Shown: in pieces, positions 7,700 through 15,396 of the stretch
How the letters are laid out: each line of letters begins with the position of its first letter
Numbering within the stretch: the stretch's first letter is position 1
Assembly (NCBI GenBank): GCA_009691925.1
Contig: SIAG01000006.1
Location: 1-26,616 of the forward strand
Source: Planctomycetaceae bacterium
GTDB taxonomy: Bacteria > Planctomycetota > Planctomycetia > Pirellulales > UBA1268
Direction of reading: 5' to 3'
Length of the DNA stretch: 26,616 nucleotides
Notes under the pieces: generated by a model
Databases searched by the model: none
What the model was told of the DNA's origin: nothing
The model's input: only the letters and a program-made list of their open reading frames with translations
Translations under genes and position numbers: made by a program

Positions 7700-8619
7700 C
7701 CTCGCTCCCCGCCCCAGCGCCCTCGTCGCCGCGCCGTCTGATCGTCGGCTGTGGGTATCTCGGCGAACGGCTCGCTGGGCGTTGGCTGGCCGGCGGGTCG
7801 CAAGTCTGGGGGGTGGTTCGGACGCCTGCCCGGGTGACGAGGCTCGTCTCCGCCGGGGTGGAGGTGATCATCGCCGACGTCGCCTCCGCCGTCCCTCTCG
7901 CGCTTCTGCCGGAGGTCGACACGGTCGTCTGGTCGGTCGGTTTCGATCGCACGGCCGCTCAGGGCTACAGCGACGTCCATGTCGGGGGGCTCGGCCGCCT
8001 CCTCGCGGCGCTTCCCGGCCGGCCCCGCGTGATCCTCGTCAGCTCCACTGGCGTCTGGGGGCGCGTCGATGGCCAAGTCGTCGACGAGGCAACGCCCCCC
8101 CATCCCGACCGCGAGGCGGGGCGCGTCCTCCTCGAGGCCGAGGCCCTTCTGTTTGGCCACCGGCTCGGCCCCGGCACCGCGCTGCGGTTGGCGGGGATCT
8201 ACGGTCCTGGACGCCTGCCGCGCCTCGACGATCTCCGCCGCGGTGCGGCACTCGCAGCCGATCCGGACAGCTGGCTGAATCTGATCCATGTCGATGATGC
8301 GGCCGCGGTCGTGATGGCCGTCGCCGATCATGTCAGCCCCGGCCCCCTGTACGTCGTTTCCGATGGCCATCCGGTGCGCCGTCGGGATTTCTACGCCCGC
8401 CTCGCGAGCCTTACCGCAAGCCCACCGCCACGGTGGACGCCGCCCCCCCCCGACGCCCGCGGCGGTGACAAGCAGGTCGATCCTCGCCGAGTGTTCGCCG
8501 AGATCGGCCCGGTGCTGGCCCACCCCGACGCCCTCGCCGCCCTCGCCGGAATCCCCGGTATGCTCATCTCCGGTACCGACGCCCCCCGACCGATCCACCC
8601 GCCGGCGAGCCCTCCATGA
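7696..8619 (+). CDS. YeeZ-like NAD(P)-binding epimerase/dehydratase family protein
   Basis: This 307-residue protein has an N-terminal Rossmann fold: LIVGCGYLGERLAGRWL gives the Gly-x-Gly-x-x-Gly dinucleotide loop near residue 18. Further extended-SDR features are VSSTGVWG, ALRLAGIYGPGR and LNLIHVDDAAAVV. The canonical Tyr-x-x-x-Lys catalytic pair is missing; its place is taken by PDREAGRVLLEAEALL, as in the YeeZ-like atypical SDR subgroup, so a classical dehydrogenase reaction is doubtful. The substrate is unknown; nearby sugar-nucleotide genes make a sugar-related role conceivable. It overlaps ruvX by ATGA at 7696 and the DUF1552 gene by ATGA at 8616, so it is probably made from the same message. 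The C-terminal 25 residues are Pro-rich and poorly conserved-looking. Confidence 0.82.
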   Translation: MTSLPAPAPSSPRRLIVGCGYLGERLAGRWLAGGSQVWGVVRTPARVTRLVSAGVEVIIADVASAVPLALLPEVDTVVWSVGFDRTAAQGYSDVHVGGLGRLLAALPGRPRVILVSSTGVWGRVDGQVVDEATPPHPDREAGRVLLEAEALLFGHRLGPGTALRLAGIYGPGRLPRLDDLRRGAALAADPDSWLNLIHVDDAAAVVMAVADHVSPGPLYVVSDGHPVRRRDFYARLASLTASPPPRWTPPPPDARGGDKQVDPRRVFAEIGPVLAHPDALAALAGIPGMLISGTDAPRPIHPPASPP

Positions 8620-9980
8620 ACCTCTCGCGCCGATCCTTTCTCCGCGCCGAGGGGGCGCTGCTGGCTCTCCCCTTCCTCCCTTCGCTTGCCGCCGCCGACG
8701 GGCTTCCCCTTGAGTCCGCGCAGCCGCGGAAGAAACTCGCGATCGTCTATCTCCCCAACGGCATCGTCCGCCGCTGCTTCTTTCCGGGGGAGGGGCATGT
8801 CGACGCCCCGGACTTCATCGGAGGCTTCGAAGCCGACAAGATCAAGCACGAGCGGCGCATCAAGAACACCCCGGGCATTCATCCCCTCGAACTGACCGAG
8901 ACGCTCCAGCCACTCGCCGAGCACGTCGCCGACATCACGCTCATCACCGGCCTCGACCGGAGTTATAAGGATGGCCAGGATGTCCACGCCCAGGGGGCAT
9001 CGTGCTACCTGACGAGCGTCTCGCCGAAGATGGCCGCCGATCAGGGGATCGCCCACCCCAACGGCCGCACGCTCGACCAGGTCATCGGCGACGCGGTCGG
9101 TCATGCCACCGTCTTCAACACCCTCGAGATCAGCTGCAACGGATTCACGGCGCCGAAGGAGCCGATCGAGTTCGACAACATCTCCTGGTACGGGCCGGGG
9201 AGAATCGCGCCGTCGATCCGCGAGCCGCAGAAGCTCTACGACCGGCTCTTCCTCCGCCAGGGATACCGCGATCACGTCGCCGACGTCACCGATTTGGTCC
9301 TTGCCGACGCCGGCTCCCTCGCCCGGCGTCTCGGCCGCGAAGATCGGCGTACTCTCGACGAATTCATGGAGATGATCCGCGGCATCGAACGCCGCATCGG
9401 GAAGATGGACCGGCTCCTCACCGAGGCCGACATCCGCATCCCGACGCAGGAGGTGCTGCCGCGGGGCGAGTACATCCGCCTCCAGATGGACCTGATGCTG
9501 ACGGCTTTCCGGATGGGGATCACCGACGTCTGCACCTTCATGATCGGCCCCGAGCGCTGGGATGCGACGCTCATGTACGAGGGGGTTTACGACCAACCCG
9601 TCCAGCACCACGAGATGACGCACAACCAGAAGGGGGACGGCTTCAAGCAGCTCCAGAAGATCGACCGCTTCCACCTCGAGCAGTATGCCTACCTCATCCG
9701 CCGGATGAAGGAGATCAAGGAATCCGACGGCCGATCCCTCCTCGATCACTCGCTGGTCGCCTTCGGAGCGGGGCTCGGAGACGGTGCCACCCACCAGTTC
9801 TTCGATCTCCCGATGATCCTCGCCGGCACCGCGCAGGGGGAGGTTGAGCAGGGGCGTTTCCTGAAGATGCCCAGCGGCACGCTCAATTCGAATCTCTGGC
9901 TCTCGCTCGCCAGGGTGATGGGCCTCGAGATCGATTCGTTTGCCGACAGCACCGGGGTGATTTCCGAACTGTCGGCGTAG
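8616..9980 (+). CDS. Tat-exported DUF1552 protein
   Basis: The 454-residue product starts MNLSRRSFLRAEGALLAL, a textbook twin-arginine signal (Arg5-Arg6) followed by a hydrophobic segment ending near AAADG, so it is probably exported folded across the cytoplasmic membrane. The rest matches the DUF1552 family: LAIVYLPNGI, LPLAEHVADITLITGLD, DVHAQGASCYLTSV, GRTLDQVIGDAVG, and a late HHEMTHNQK and DHSLVAFGAGLGDGATHQFFDLP. The family has no established biochemical role; it resembles DUF1501 in architecture and in its usual company. It is coupled by ATGA overlap to the YeeZ-like gene before it. The following gene, 54 bp away, encodes a DUF1592-type heme protein, which is the usual partner of DUF1552 in planctomycetes (family knowledge). 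Confidence 0.9.
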   Translation: MNLSRRSFLRAEGALLALPFLPSLAAADGLPLESAQPRKKLAIVYLPNGIVRRCFFPGEGHVDAPDFIGGFEADKIKHERRIKNTPGIHPLELTETLQPLAEHVADITLITGLDRSYKDGQDVHAQGASCYLTSVSPKMAADQGIAHPNGRTLDQVIGDAVGHATVFNTLEISCNGFTAPKEPIEFDNISWYGPGRIAPSIREPQKLYDRLFLRQGYRDHVADVTDLVLADAGSLARRLGREDRRTLDEFMEMIRGIERRIGKMDRLLTEADIRIPTQEVLPRGEYIRLQMDLMLTAFRMGITDVCTFMIGPERWDATLMYEGVYDQPVQHHEMTHNQKGDGFKQLQKIDRFHLEQYAYLIRRMKEIKESDGRSLLDHSLVAFGAGLGDGATHQFFDLPMILAGTAQGEVEQGRFLKMPSGTLNSNLWLSLARVMGLEIDSFADSTGVISELSA

Positions 9981-9999
9981 CAGGCTGTGAGGAACGGGT

Positions 10000-10018
10000 C
10001 CGCCGCCCGATGCGGCGG
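10000..10018 (+). promoter_or_regulatory. hairpin just upstream of a strong ribosome binding site
   Basis: CCGCCGC (10000-10006) and GCGGCGG (10012-10018) pair perfectly around the loop CCGAT. The stem ends three bases before the GGAGGAG ribosome binding site at 10021-10027. It has no T-run, so it is not an intrinsic terminator; it might modulate translation of the DUF1592-type gene or mark a processing site. Confidence 0.3.
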
Positions 10019-10034
10019 GCGGAGGAGAACCGCG

Positions 10035-12143
10035 GTGGCAGACATCCTCAATCACGATCGAGCGTTGCTTCGCGGCAGGAGTGCCGTCGGGGGCACGATC
10101 GCCATCGCCCTCACGCTCCTCCTCGCCGGTCCGCAGTCCGGCCCAGGGGCGGAGCCCGGACCGATCCTTCCGGCACTGGTTGCCGGGAAGTGCCTCGGCT
10201 GCCATGGAGACGGCGACGCCAGCGGGGGAATCAACTTCGAGTCGCTCCCGACGGATGCCTCGATCGGGGAACAGGCCCGGCTCCTCGGCCGGGCGATCGA
10301 CGCCATCGATTCCGGCGCCATGCCCCCGGACGGCGAGCCGTCGCTCGATGCCGCCACACGCTCGGAGGCGATCCGTTGGCTCCAACACCGTCTCGGAGAG
10401 GTCGCACAGGGTATCACCACGCCGCCATTGCCGCTCCAACGCCTCAACCGCTTCCTCTACAACAACACCGTCCGCGATCTCTTTCGGCTCTCCCGGGATC
10501 TGTTCCCGCTCCCGGAGAAGCTGCTGACCCGGTACGACCCGTACCTCCTCGCACCGCCGGGACCATCGTCGCCGCCGCGACTGCCTGACGTCGTTCGGGT
10601 CGCGTCCCACGCCCTCGAGCCGCTGCCCGGGCTCGAAGGGGTCAAGCCCTATCCGAAGGATCTCCGTGCCGAGCATGGCTTCGACAACCAGGCCGACGAG
10701 CTGACCCTCTCTCCGCTCCTCCTCGACGCCTTCCTGCGGCTGGCCCATTCGATCGTCGAGAGCCCCGACTTCAATCCCGACACCGTCGGTATCTGGGGGG
10801 AGTTCTTCGCCGCGCCGGCGGAGGGAAGCGACCGCGAAGCGGAGGTCCGGCGGCGACTCCACCGCTTCCTCCGGGCAGCCTTCCGTGGGCCGGTCGAGAC
10901 CGAGACCGTCGACCGCTACGCCGCCTTCGCGCTCTCGAAGCTGGAGCGGGGGCTCCCCTTCCCCGAGGCGATGAAGAAGACGGCCGCGGCAGCGCTCTCC
11001 TCCCCCCGATTCCTCTATCGCGTCACCGCCACCGGGCATGAGGACGTTCCCCTTGCCCTCGCCTCGCGACTGTCGGCTTTCCTCTGGGGAAGCTGCCCGG
11101 ACGAGGAGTTGCTCGGGCTGGCCGAGCGCGGGGCGATCCTCCATCCCGATGTCCTCGACCGGACGGTGACGCGGATGCTCGCCGACCCGCGGATCGAACG
11201 TTTTCTCGACGCTTTCCCGACCCAGTGGATGCAACTCGAGAACGCCCTGGCGGCGACCCCTGATCCGACCCTGGCCCGCGACTTCCACCTCGTGCCGGGC
11301 GCGCCGGCGAGCGTGCAGATGATCCTCGAGCCGCTCCTCCTCTTCGATGCGGTGTTCGTCGAGGAGCGCGCGCTTGCGGAACTGATCGCGCCGACCGAGC
11401 ACTACCAGAGCGACTTTCTCCGCTCGTGGTACCAAGGGATTCCCGCGCCGCCGACCGAGACAGCCGATCGCGCGGTCCACGACGACACGCTCCGGCGGCA
11501 ACTGCGCTTCCGCGAGTTCCGCCGTGTGCCCTGCGACGACCCGCGGTTCGGGGGAATCGTCACCAACGCCGCCGTGGCGAGCATGACATCCGGCCCGAAG
11601 CGCACCCACCCGGTCGCCCGCGGCGTGTGGATCGTAGACGTCATCTTCAACGATCCACCGGCCCCGCCCCCCGCCGACGTCCCGCCACTCGCCGAGGATC
11701 AGGCCGATCCGAGCCTGACAATCCGCGAGCATTTCGCGGCCCATCGCGAGCATCCCTCCTGCGCGGGCTGCCACACGAAACTCGATCCCCTCGGCTTCGC
11801 ATTGGAGAACTACGACATCACCGGACGGTGGCGCGACCGCTACTCAAGCGGCCGCGACGTCGATGCCAGCGGCACGCTCTTCCGCAAGCACCCCTTCGAG
11901 GGCGCCGTCGGATTCAAGGGAGCGATGCTGGCGGAGCGGGAGCGGTTCGCCAGGGCCTTCACCTGCCATCTCCTCCGTTTCGCGCTCGGCCGCGAACTGG
12001 TGCCCGCTGACAGGGTCAGTGTCGACGGAATCCTCCGCCAGACCGCCCCACAGGGCCATCCCATCAAGGCCCTGGTGCGCGGCGTGGTTCATTCGGAGAG
12101 CTTCCGGGAGTTTGGCCAATCCCCCGACGGGAAAGCTCGTTGA
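10035..12143 (+). CDS. exported heme-c-type multidomain protein (PSD3-PSD5-PSD4-PSCyt3-PSD2; DUF1587/1595/1592/1588/1585)
   Basis: The 702-residue protein has a hydrophobic signal near residues 17-39 (SAVGGTIAIALTLLLAG), then a first heme-binding motif CLGCH at 53-57 with a candidate Met ligand in GAMPP. PLQRLNRFLYNNTVRDL marks DUF1587. The DUF1595/1592 part includes RRRLHRFLRAAFRGPV, ALSSPRFLYRV and LASRLSAFLWGSCPDEELL. DUF1588 (PSCyt3) has KRTHPVARGVWI and a second heme motif CAGCH at 576-580, followed by KLDPLGFALENYD. DUF1585 ends the protein with FALGRELVPAD. Two CxxCH sites imply two c-type hemes in the periplasm. I place the start at GTG 10035 because a full GGAGGAG lies 7 bases upstream; the GTG at 9987 would need no such site and adds an Arg-rich stretch. 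It is probably a partner of the upstream DUF1552 protein. Its catalytic activity is unknown. Confidence 0.87.
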   Translation: MADILNHDRALLRGRSAVGGTIAIALTLLLAGPQSGPGAEPGPILPALVAGKCLGCHGDGDASGGINFESLPTDASIGEQARLLGRAIDAIDSGAMPPDGEPSLDAATRSEAIRWLQHRLGEVAQGITTPPLPLQRLNRFLYNNTVRDLFRLSRDLFPLPEKLLTRYDPYLLAPPGPSSPPRLPDVVRVASHALEPLPGLEGVKPYPKDLRAEHGFDNQADELTLSPLLLDAFLRLAHSIVESPDFNPDTVGIWGEFFAAPAEGSDREAEVRRRLHRFLRAAFRGPVETETVDRYAAFALSKLERGLPFPEAMKKTAAAALSSPRFLYRVTATGHEDVPLALASRLSAFLWGSCPDEELLGLAERGAILHPDVLDRTVTRMLADPRIERFLDAFPTQWMQLENALAATPDPTLARDFHLVPGAPASVQMILEPLLLFDAVFVEERALAELIAPTEHYQSDFLRSWYQGIPAPPTETADRAVHDDTLRRQLRFREFRRVPCDDPRFGGIVTNAAVASMTSGPKRTHPVARGVWIVDVIFNDPPAPPPADVPPLAEDQADPSLTIREHFAAHREHPSCAGCHTKLDPLGFALENYDITGRWRDRYSSGRDVDASGTLFRKHPFEGAVGFKGAMLAERERFARAFTCHLLRFALGRELVPADRVSVDGILRQTAPQGHPIKALVRGVVHSESFREFGQSPDGKAR

Positions 12144-12183
12144 CGCGGCTGCGCCGTCGATCTAACGTTAACAAGGATTTTCG

Positions 12184-12259
12184 TTCCATGTGGCTCCCCA
12201 CGTTCCATGTGACTCCCCACGTTTCATGTGGCTCCCCACGTTCCATGTGGCTGCCCACG
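12184..12259. repeat. four tandem copies of a 19-bp palindrome-containing repeat
   Basis: The unit is TTCCATGTGGCTCCCCACG. Copies lie at 12184-12202, 12203-12221 (G to A change), 12222-12240 (C to T change) and 12241-12259 (C to G change). There are no spacers. Copies 1, 3 and 4 contain the inverted arms GTGG and CCAC around a 4-base loop; copy 2 has GTGA and breaks the stem. Adjacent units can pair in another way too, CCACG with the next TGTGG (one G-U pair). The array could form a run of small hairpins in DNA or RNA. Confidence 0.95.
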
Positions 12260-12271
12260 TCCGATGGGACG
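12258..12271. repeat. inverted repeat at the edge of the 19-bp array
   Basis: CGTCC (12258-12262) and GGACG (12267-12271) form a perfect 5-bp stem around GATG. It directly follows, and by two bases overlaps, the last repeat unit, and could be a degenerate fifth copy or a boundary structure. No T-run follows. Confidence 0.4.
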
Positions 12272-12372
12272 ACCGGTGCCGGTGGCTCTGTTCTCGCCGG
12301 GGACGCGCGAACCGAGTTTGTTCTGCTTCCGTGGACCCCTTCGTGGGCCTGCGCACGTCACGGGGATCTTTC

Positions 12373-15300
12373 ATGAGCCTCCGCCCGTTCACCCTGATCC
12401 TGATCGCGATCGGCGCCGCGATCGCGCCAGCGCTGGGCACTGCTGCGGAGGCGCCGCAACTCCCCGCCGTCGACTTCGACCGGCAGATCGCCCCGCTTCT
12501 CGTCTCGCGCTGCCTCGAATGCCATTCCGGGCTCGACCCCGACGGGGGGCTGTCGCTCATCGACGCGGCCGCGGCAGCCAAGGGAGGAGAGAGCGGACCG
12601 GCCCTCGAGCCGGGCAAGACCGAAAGCCTTCTCTGGCAGCGGGTGGAAGGGGACGAGATGCCCCCCGAGCACCCGCTTCCGCCGGCAGAGAAGGCGCTGC
12701 TGCGGGCCTGGCTCGAAGCCGGGAGCCCCTGGGGGCAAACGCCGCTCGACCCCCTCGCTTTCAGCACGGAGAAGCGCGCCGGCCGGGACTGGTGGTCGCT
12801 CCAGCCGCTCCGGGAAACGCCGCTCCCGGACACAGCGCTCGATCCGTGGGCGCGTGGCCCGATCGATGCCTGGGTGCTCGAGCGGCTCGGGGCATCCGGC
12901 CTCGCCCCCTCCCGCCCCGCCGATCCCAAGATCCTCATCCGGCGCCTGTTCATCGATCTGATCGGGCTGCCTCCGAGCCCCGAGCAGGTCGATGCCTTCA
13001 TGGCCGATCCCTCCGATGTCGCCTGGGCTGGGCTCGTCGACGAGCTCCTCGCCTCGCCCCACTACGGCGAACGCTGGGGACGGCACTGGCTCGACATCGT
13101 CCGCTATACCGAGAGCGAGGGTTTTGAATACGACCATCCACGCGACCGGGCTTGGCACTACCGCGACTACGTCATCAGGAGCTTCAACAACGACAAGCCC
13201 TACGACCGTTTCATGCAGGAACAACTTGCCGGCGATGTTCTCGAACCGGTGACCAGCGACGGCATCATTGCCACGAGCATGCTCGTCTGCGGCGCCTGGG
13301 ACAGGGCCGGCAACGCCCAGGCCAACGCCACGCAGCGTGCCAACACCCGCGAGGAGGAGATGGAGGACATGATCAGCGTCGTCGGCCAGACCTTCCTCGG
13401 CCTGACGCTCAACTGCGCCCGCTGTCATCGCCACAAGTTCGACCCGGTGCCCCAGGAGGACTACTTCCGCATCAAGGCGGTCTTCGACGGTGTCAAGCAC
13501 GGGGAGCGGCCGATCACTTCCCCGGTCGAGATCGCCGTCCGCGAGCGAGAGGCCGCGGCCCGCACCGAGGCGATCGCCGCCGAACGGACGACGATTGCCG
13601 ATCTGGAGCGGGAAGGGGCCCGACGGGCCGCCCAGCGCTCCCATAATCGTGTCGCATTCCCCCCCGGCCCTGCGCCGCTGATCCGCTGGACGTTCCGGGA
13701 TGGCGCCCAGCCTGCCGGCGGAAAGCTCCACGGGGGCGCCGAGATCGTGGCGGGAAGGCTCCGACTCCACAAGGAGACCCAGTCTTCCTTCGAAAGTGAT
13801 CCGATCCCGGAATCAATCCGGGAGAAGACCCTCGAGGCCTGGGTGGTGCTGTCGGATCTCGACCAGGGGGGCGGAGCAGCGATCTCGATCGAAACCAGCG
13901 CCGACCGCGATTTCGATGCGCTCGTGTTCGGCGAACGGCAGCCGCGGAAATGGATCGCCGGGAGCGGCGGCTTCGTCCGGACGCACGACCTCGAGGCCCC
14001 GCCGGAAACATCGCCAGCCGGGCAACCGATCCACATGGCGGCGGTCTACCGGGCCGACAACAGCATCACGCTCTACCGCAACGGCGAGCGCTATGCGCCC
14101 CCGTATGTCCCCGCGGCGGGGCTGCGGACGTTTGAGAAGGGGGGGGCGACGGTCCTCCTCGGGCTGCGGCACCATGGCGCCGGCAACGGATTCCTCGACG
14201 GTGAGATCCTCCAGGCCGCCCTCCACGCCACAGCCCTCGACGACGCCCAGGTGGCCGCCACCTTCCGGGCGGGGGGCTTCGCCTTCTCAAAGGGTGAGAT
14301 CCTGGCCTGCCTCGACGATGCCCAGCGGGCCAGCCACGCCGGGGCGACGGCGCGGATCGATGGCTTGAAGAAGGAGGCCGAGGCGTCCGCCGCCACCGCC
14401 GAGCTGTCGTATGTCGGCGTCCGTGTCGAGCCCCCGCCGACCGCCCTCCTCCACCGTGGCAGCGTCACGTCTCCCGGTGCGATCATGACGCCTGCCGGGC
14501 TCTCCTCCATCACCGCGGTCAATGCCGATCTGGGGCTCACACCAGAGGCCCCCGAAGCGGAGCGGCGGAAGCGGTTCGCTGCCTGGATCGCTGATCCGGC
14601 CAATCCCCTCCCCGCCCGCGTGATCGCCAACCGCATCTGGCAATACCACTTCGGCCGGGGGCTCGTGGCAACGCCGAGCGATTTCGGGCTCAATGGCGGC
14701 CGACCGAGCCATCCCGAGCTGCTCGACTCTCTGGCTGGGGAACTGGTGCGCGGGGGATGGCGGCTCAAGCCCCTCCACCGCGCCATCCTCCTTTCCTCGA
14801 CCTACCGACAGGCCTCGACCCACGACGAGACGGCGGCGGCCATCGATGCCGACACGATCCTTCTGTGGCGCTACCCACCGCGGCGGCTCGAGGCCGAGGT
14901 GGTACGCGACGCCATGCTCGCCGTCAGCGGGGAGCTCAACCCAGCCGTGGGGGGCCCGAGCTTCCGTCCCTTCACGACGACGAGCTTCAACGCCACCTTT
15001 TATCACCCCGTCGACCGCGACGATCCCCAGTACAACCGCCGCACCGTCTACCGGATGAACGTCAACTCGGGGAAGGAGCCACTCCTCGACGCCTTCGATT
15101 GCCCGAGCCCGTCGGTGAAGACGCCGACACGTGGCGAGACGATCACGCCGCTGCAGGCGCTGGCGCTGATGAACAACAGCTTTGTCCAGCGGCAGGCCGA
15201 CCGGCTGGCCGGGCGTGCGCTCGAAGCAGCCGGGGGCGAATTGACCGTCGCGATCGATCGCGCCTACGAGCTGGCCTTGGGGCGACGAGCGACCGCCGAG

Positions 15301-15396
15301 GAACGGCACCGGGCCGTCACCGCCGCCCAGGCCCGGGGCTTGGCAAGTGTTTGCTGGGCCCTCCTGAACTCCAGCGAGTTTCTCTATGTCCAATGA
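12373..15396 (+). CDS. exported PSCyt1-PSCyt2-(LamG-like)-PSD1 heme protein (DUF1549/DUF1553)
   Basis: The 1007-residue protein begins MSLRPFTLILIAIGAAIAPA, a Sec signal peptide. PSCyt1 follows with heme motif CLECH at 47-51 and candidate axial Met in DEMPPEHPLPP. PSCyt2/DUF1549 spans roughly residues 165-375, with IRRLFIDLIGLPPSPEQVDAF, SPHYGERWGRHWLDIVRY and a second CxxCH, CARCH, at 348-352 followed by HKFDPVPQEDYF. A short coiled-coil-like Glu/Arg-rich stretch leads to a jelly-roll domain at about 435-635 (LIRWTFRDG, KTLEAWVVL, ITLYRNGERY), like LamG/concanavalin-type binding domains. PSD1/DUF1553 ends the protein, with NRIWQYHFGRGLVATPSDFG, HPELLDSLAGEL and TPLQALALMNN. The start ATG 12373 is chosen because the signal peptide begins there. 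Its last 11 bases overlap the DUF1501 gene. Biochemical role unknown; probably periplasmic or outer-surface. Confidence 0.9.
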   Translation: MSLRPFTLILIAIGAAIAPALGTAAEAPQLPAVDFDRQIAPLLVSRCLECHSGLDPDGGLSLIDAAAAAKGGESGPALEPGKTESLLWQRVEGDEMPPEHPLPPAEKALLRAWLEAGSPWGQTPLDPLAFSTEKRAGRDWWSLQPLRETPLPDTALDPWARGPIDAWVLERLGASGLAPSRPADPKILIRRLFIDLIGLPPSPEQVDAFMADPSDVAWAGLVDELLASPHYGERWGRHWLDIVRYTESEGFEYDHPRDRAWHYRDYVIRSFNNDKPYDRFMQEQLAGDVLEPVTSDGIIATSMLVCGAWDRAGNAQANATQRANTREEEMEDMISVVGQTFLGLTLNCARCHRHKFDPVPQEDYFRIKAVFDGVKHGERPITSPVEIAVREREAAARTEAIAAERTTIADLEREGARRAAQRSHNRVAFPPGPAPLIRWTFRDGAQPAGGKLHGGAEIVAGRLRLHKETQSSFESDPIPESIREKTLEAWVVLSDLDQGGGAAISIETSADRDFDALVFGERQPRKWIAGSGGFVRTHDLEAPPETSPAGQPIHMAAVYRADNSITLYRNGERYAPPYVPAAGLRTFEKGGATVLLGLRHHGAGNGFLDGEILQAALHATALDDAQVAATFRAGGFAFSKGEILACLDDAQRASHAGATARIDGLKKEAEASAATAELSYVGVRVEPPPTALLHRGSVTSPGAIMTPAGLSSITAVNADLGLTPEAPEAERRKRFAAWIADPANPLPARVIANRIWQYHFGRGLVATPSDFGLNGGRPSHPELLDSLAGELVRGGWRLKPLHRAILLSSTYRQASTHDETAAAIDADTILLWRYPPRRLEAEVVRDAMLAVSGELNPAVGGPSFRPFTTTSFNATFYHPVDRDDPQYNRRTVYRMNVNSGKEPLLDAFDCPSPSVKTPTRGETITPLQALALMNNSFVQRQADRLAGRALEAAGGELTVAIDRAYELALGRRATAEERHRAVTAAQARGLASVCWALLNSSEFLYVQ

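Larger units (their letters stand above)
12144..12372. other. longest intergenic region of the window
   Basis: These 229 bases separate the DUF1592-type gene from the next heme-protein gene. They contain an AT-rich patch with the palindrome TAACGTTA near 12165, the four-unit 19-bp repeat array (12184-12259) and a 5-bp hairpin (12258-12271). About 100 bases of ordinary sequence without recognised motifs follow, up to the ATG at 12373. An in-frame reading from GTG 12190 runs through the repeats into the downstream gene, but its product lacks a signal peptide at its start and reads like repeat translation. Confidence 0.7.

Noticed and set aside
9987..10034. Upstream GTG start for the DUF1592-type protein
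   Set aside because: It adds an Arg/Gly-rich stretch before the signal peptide and has no matching ribosome binding site, whereas GTG 10035 has GGAGGAG at ideal distance.
8391..11774. 1127-codon open frame on the minus strand
   Set aside because: Antisense to the YeeZ-like, DUF1552 and DUF1592-type genes, whose family motifs are unmistakable. The translation has no domain-like character.
12184..12259. Possible CRISPR array
   Set aside because: The 19-bp units are directly adjacent without spacers and no cas gene is present, so it is a plain tandem repeat.
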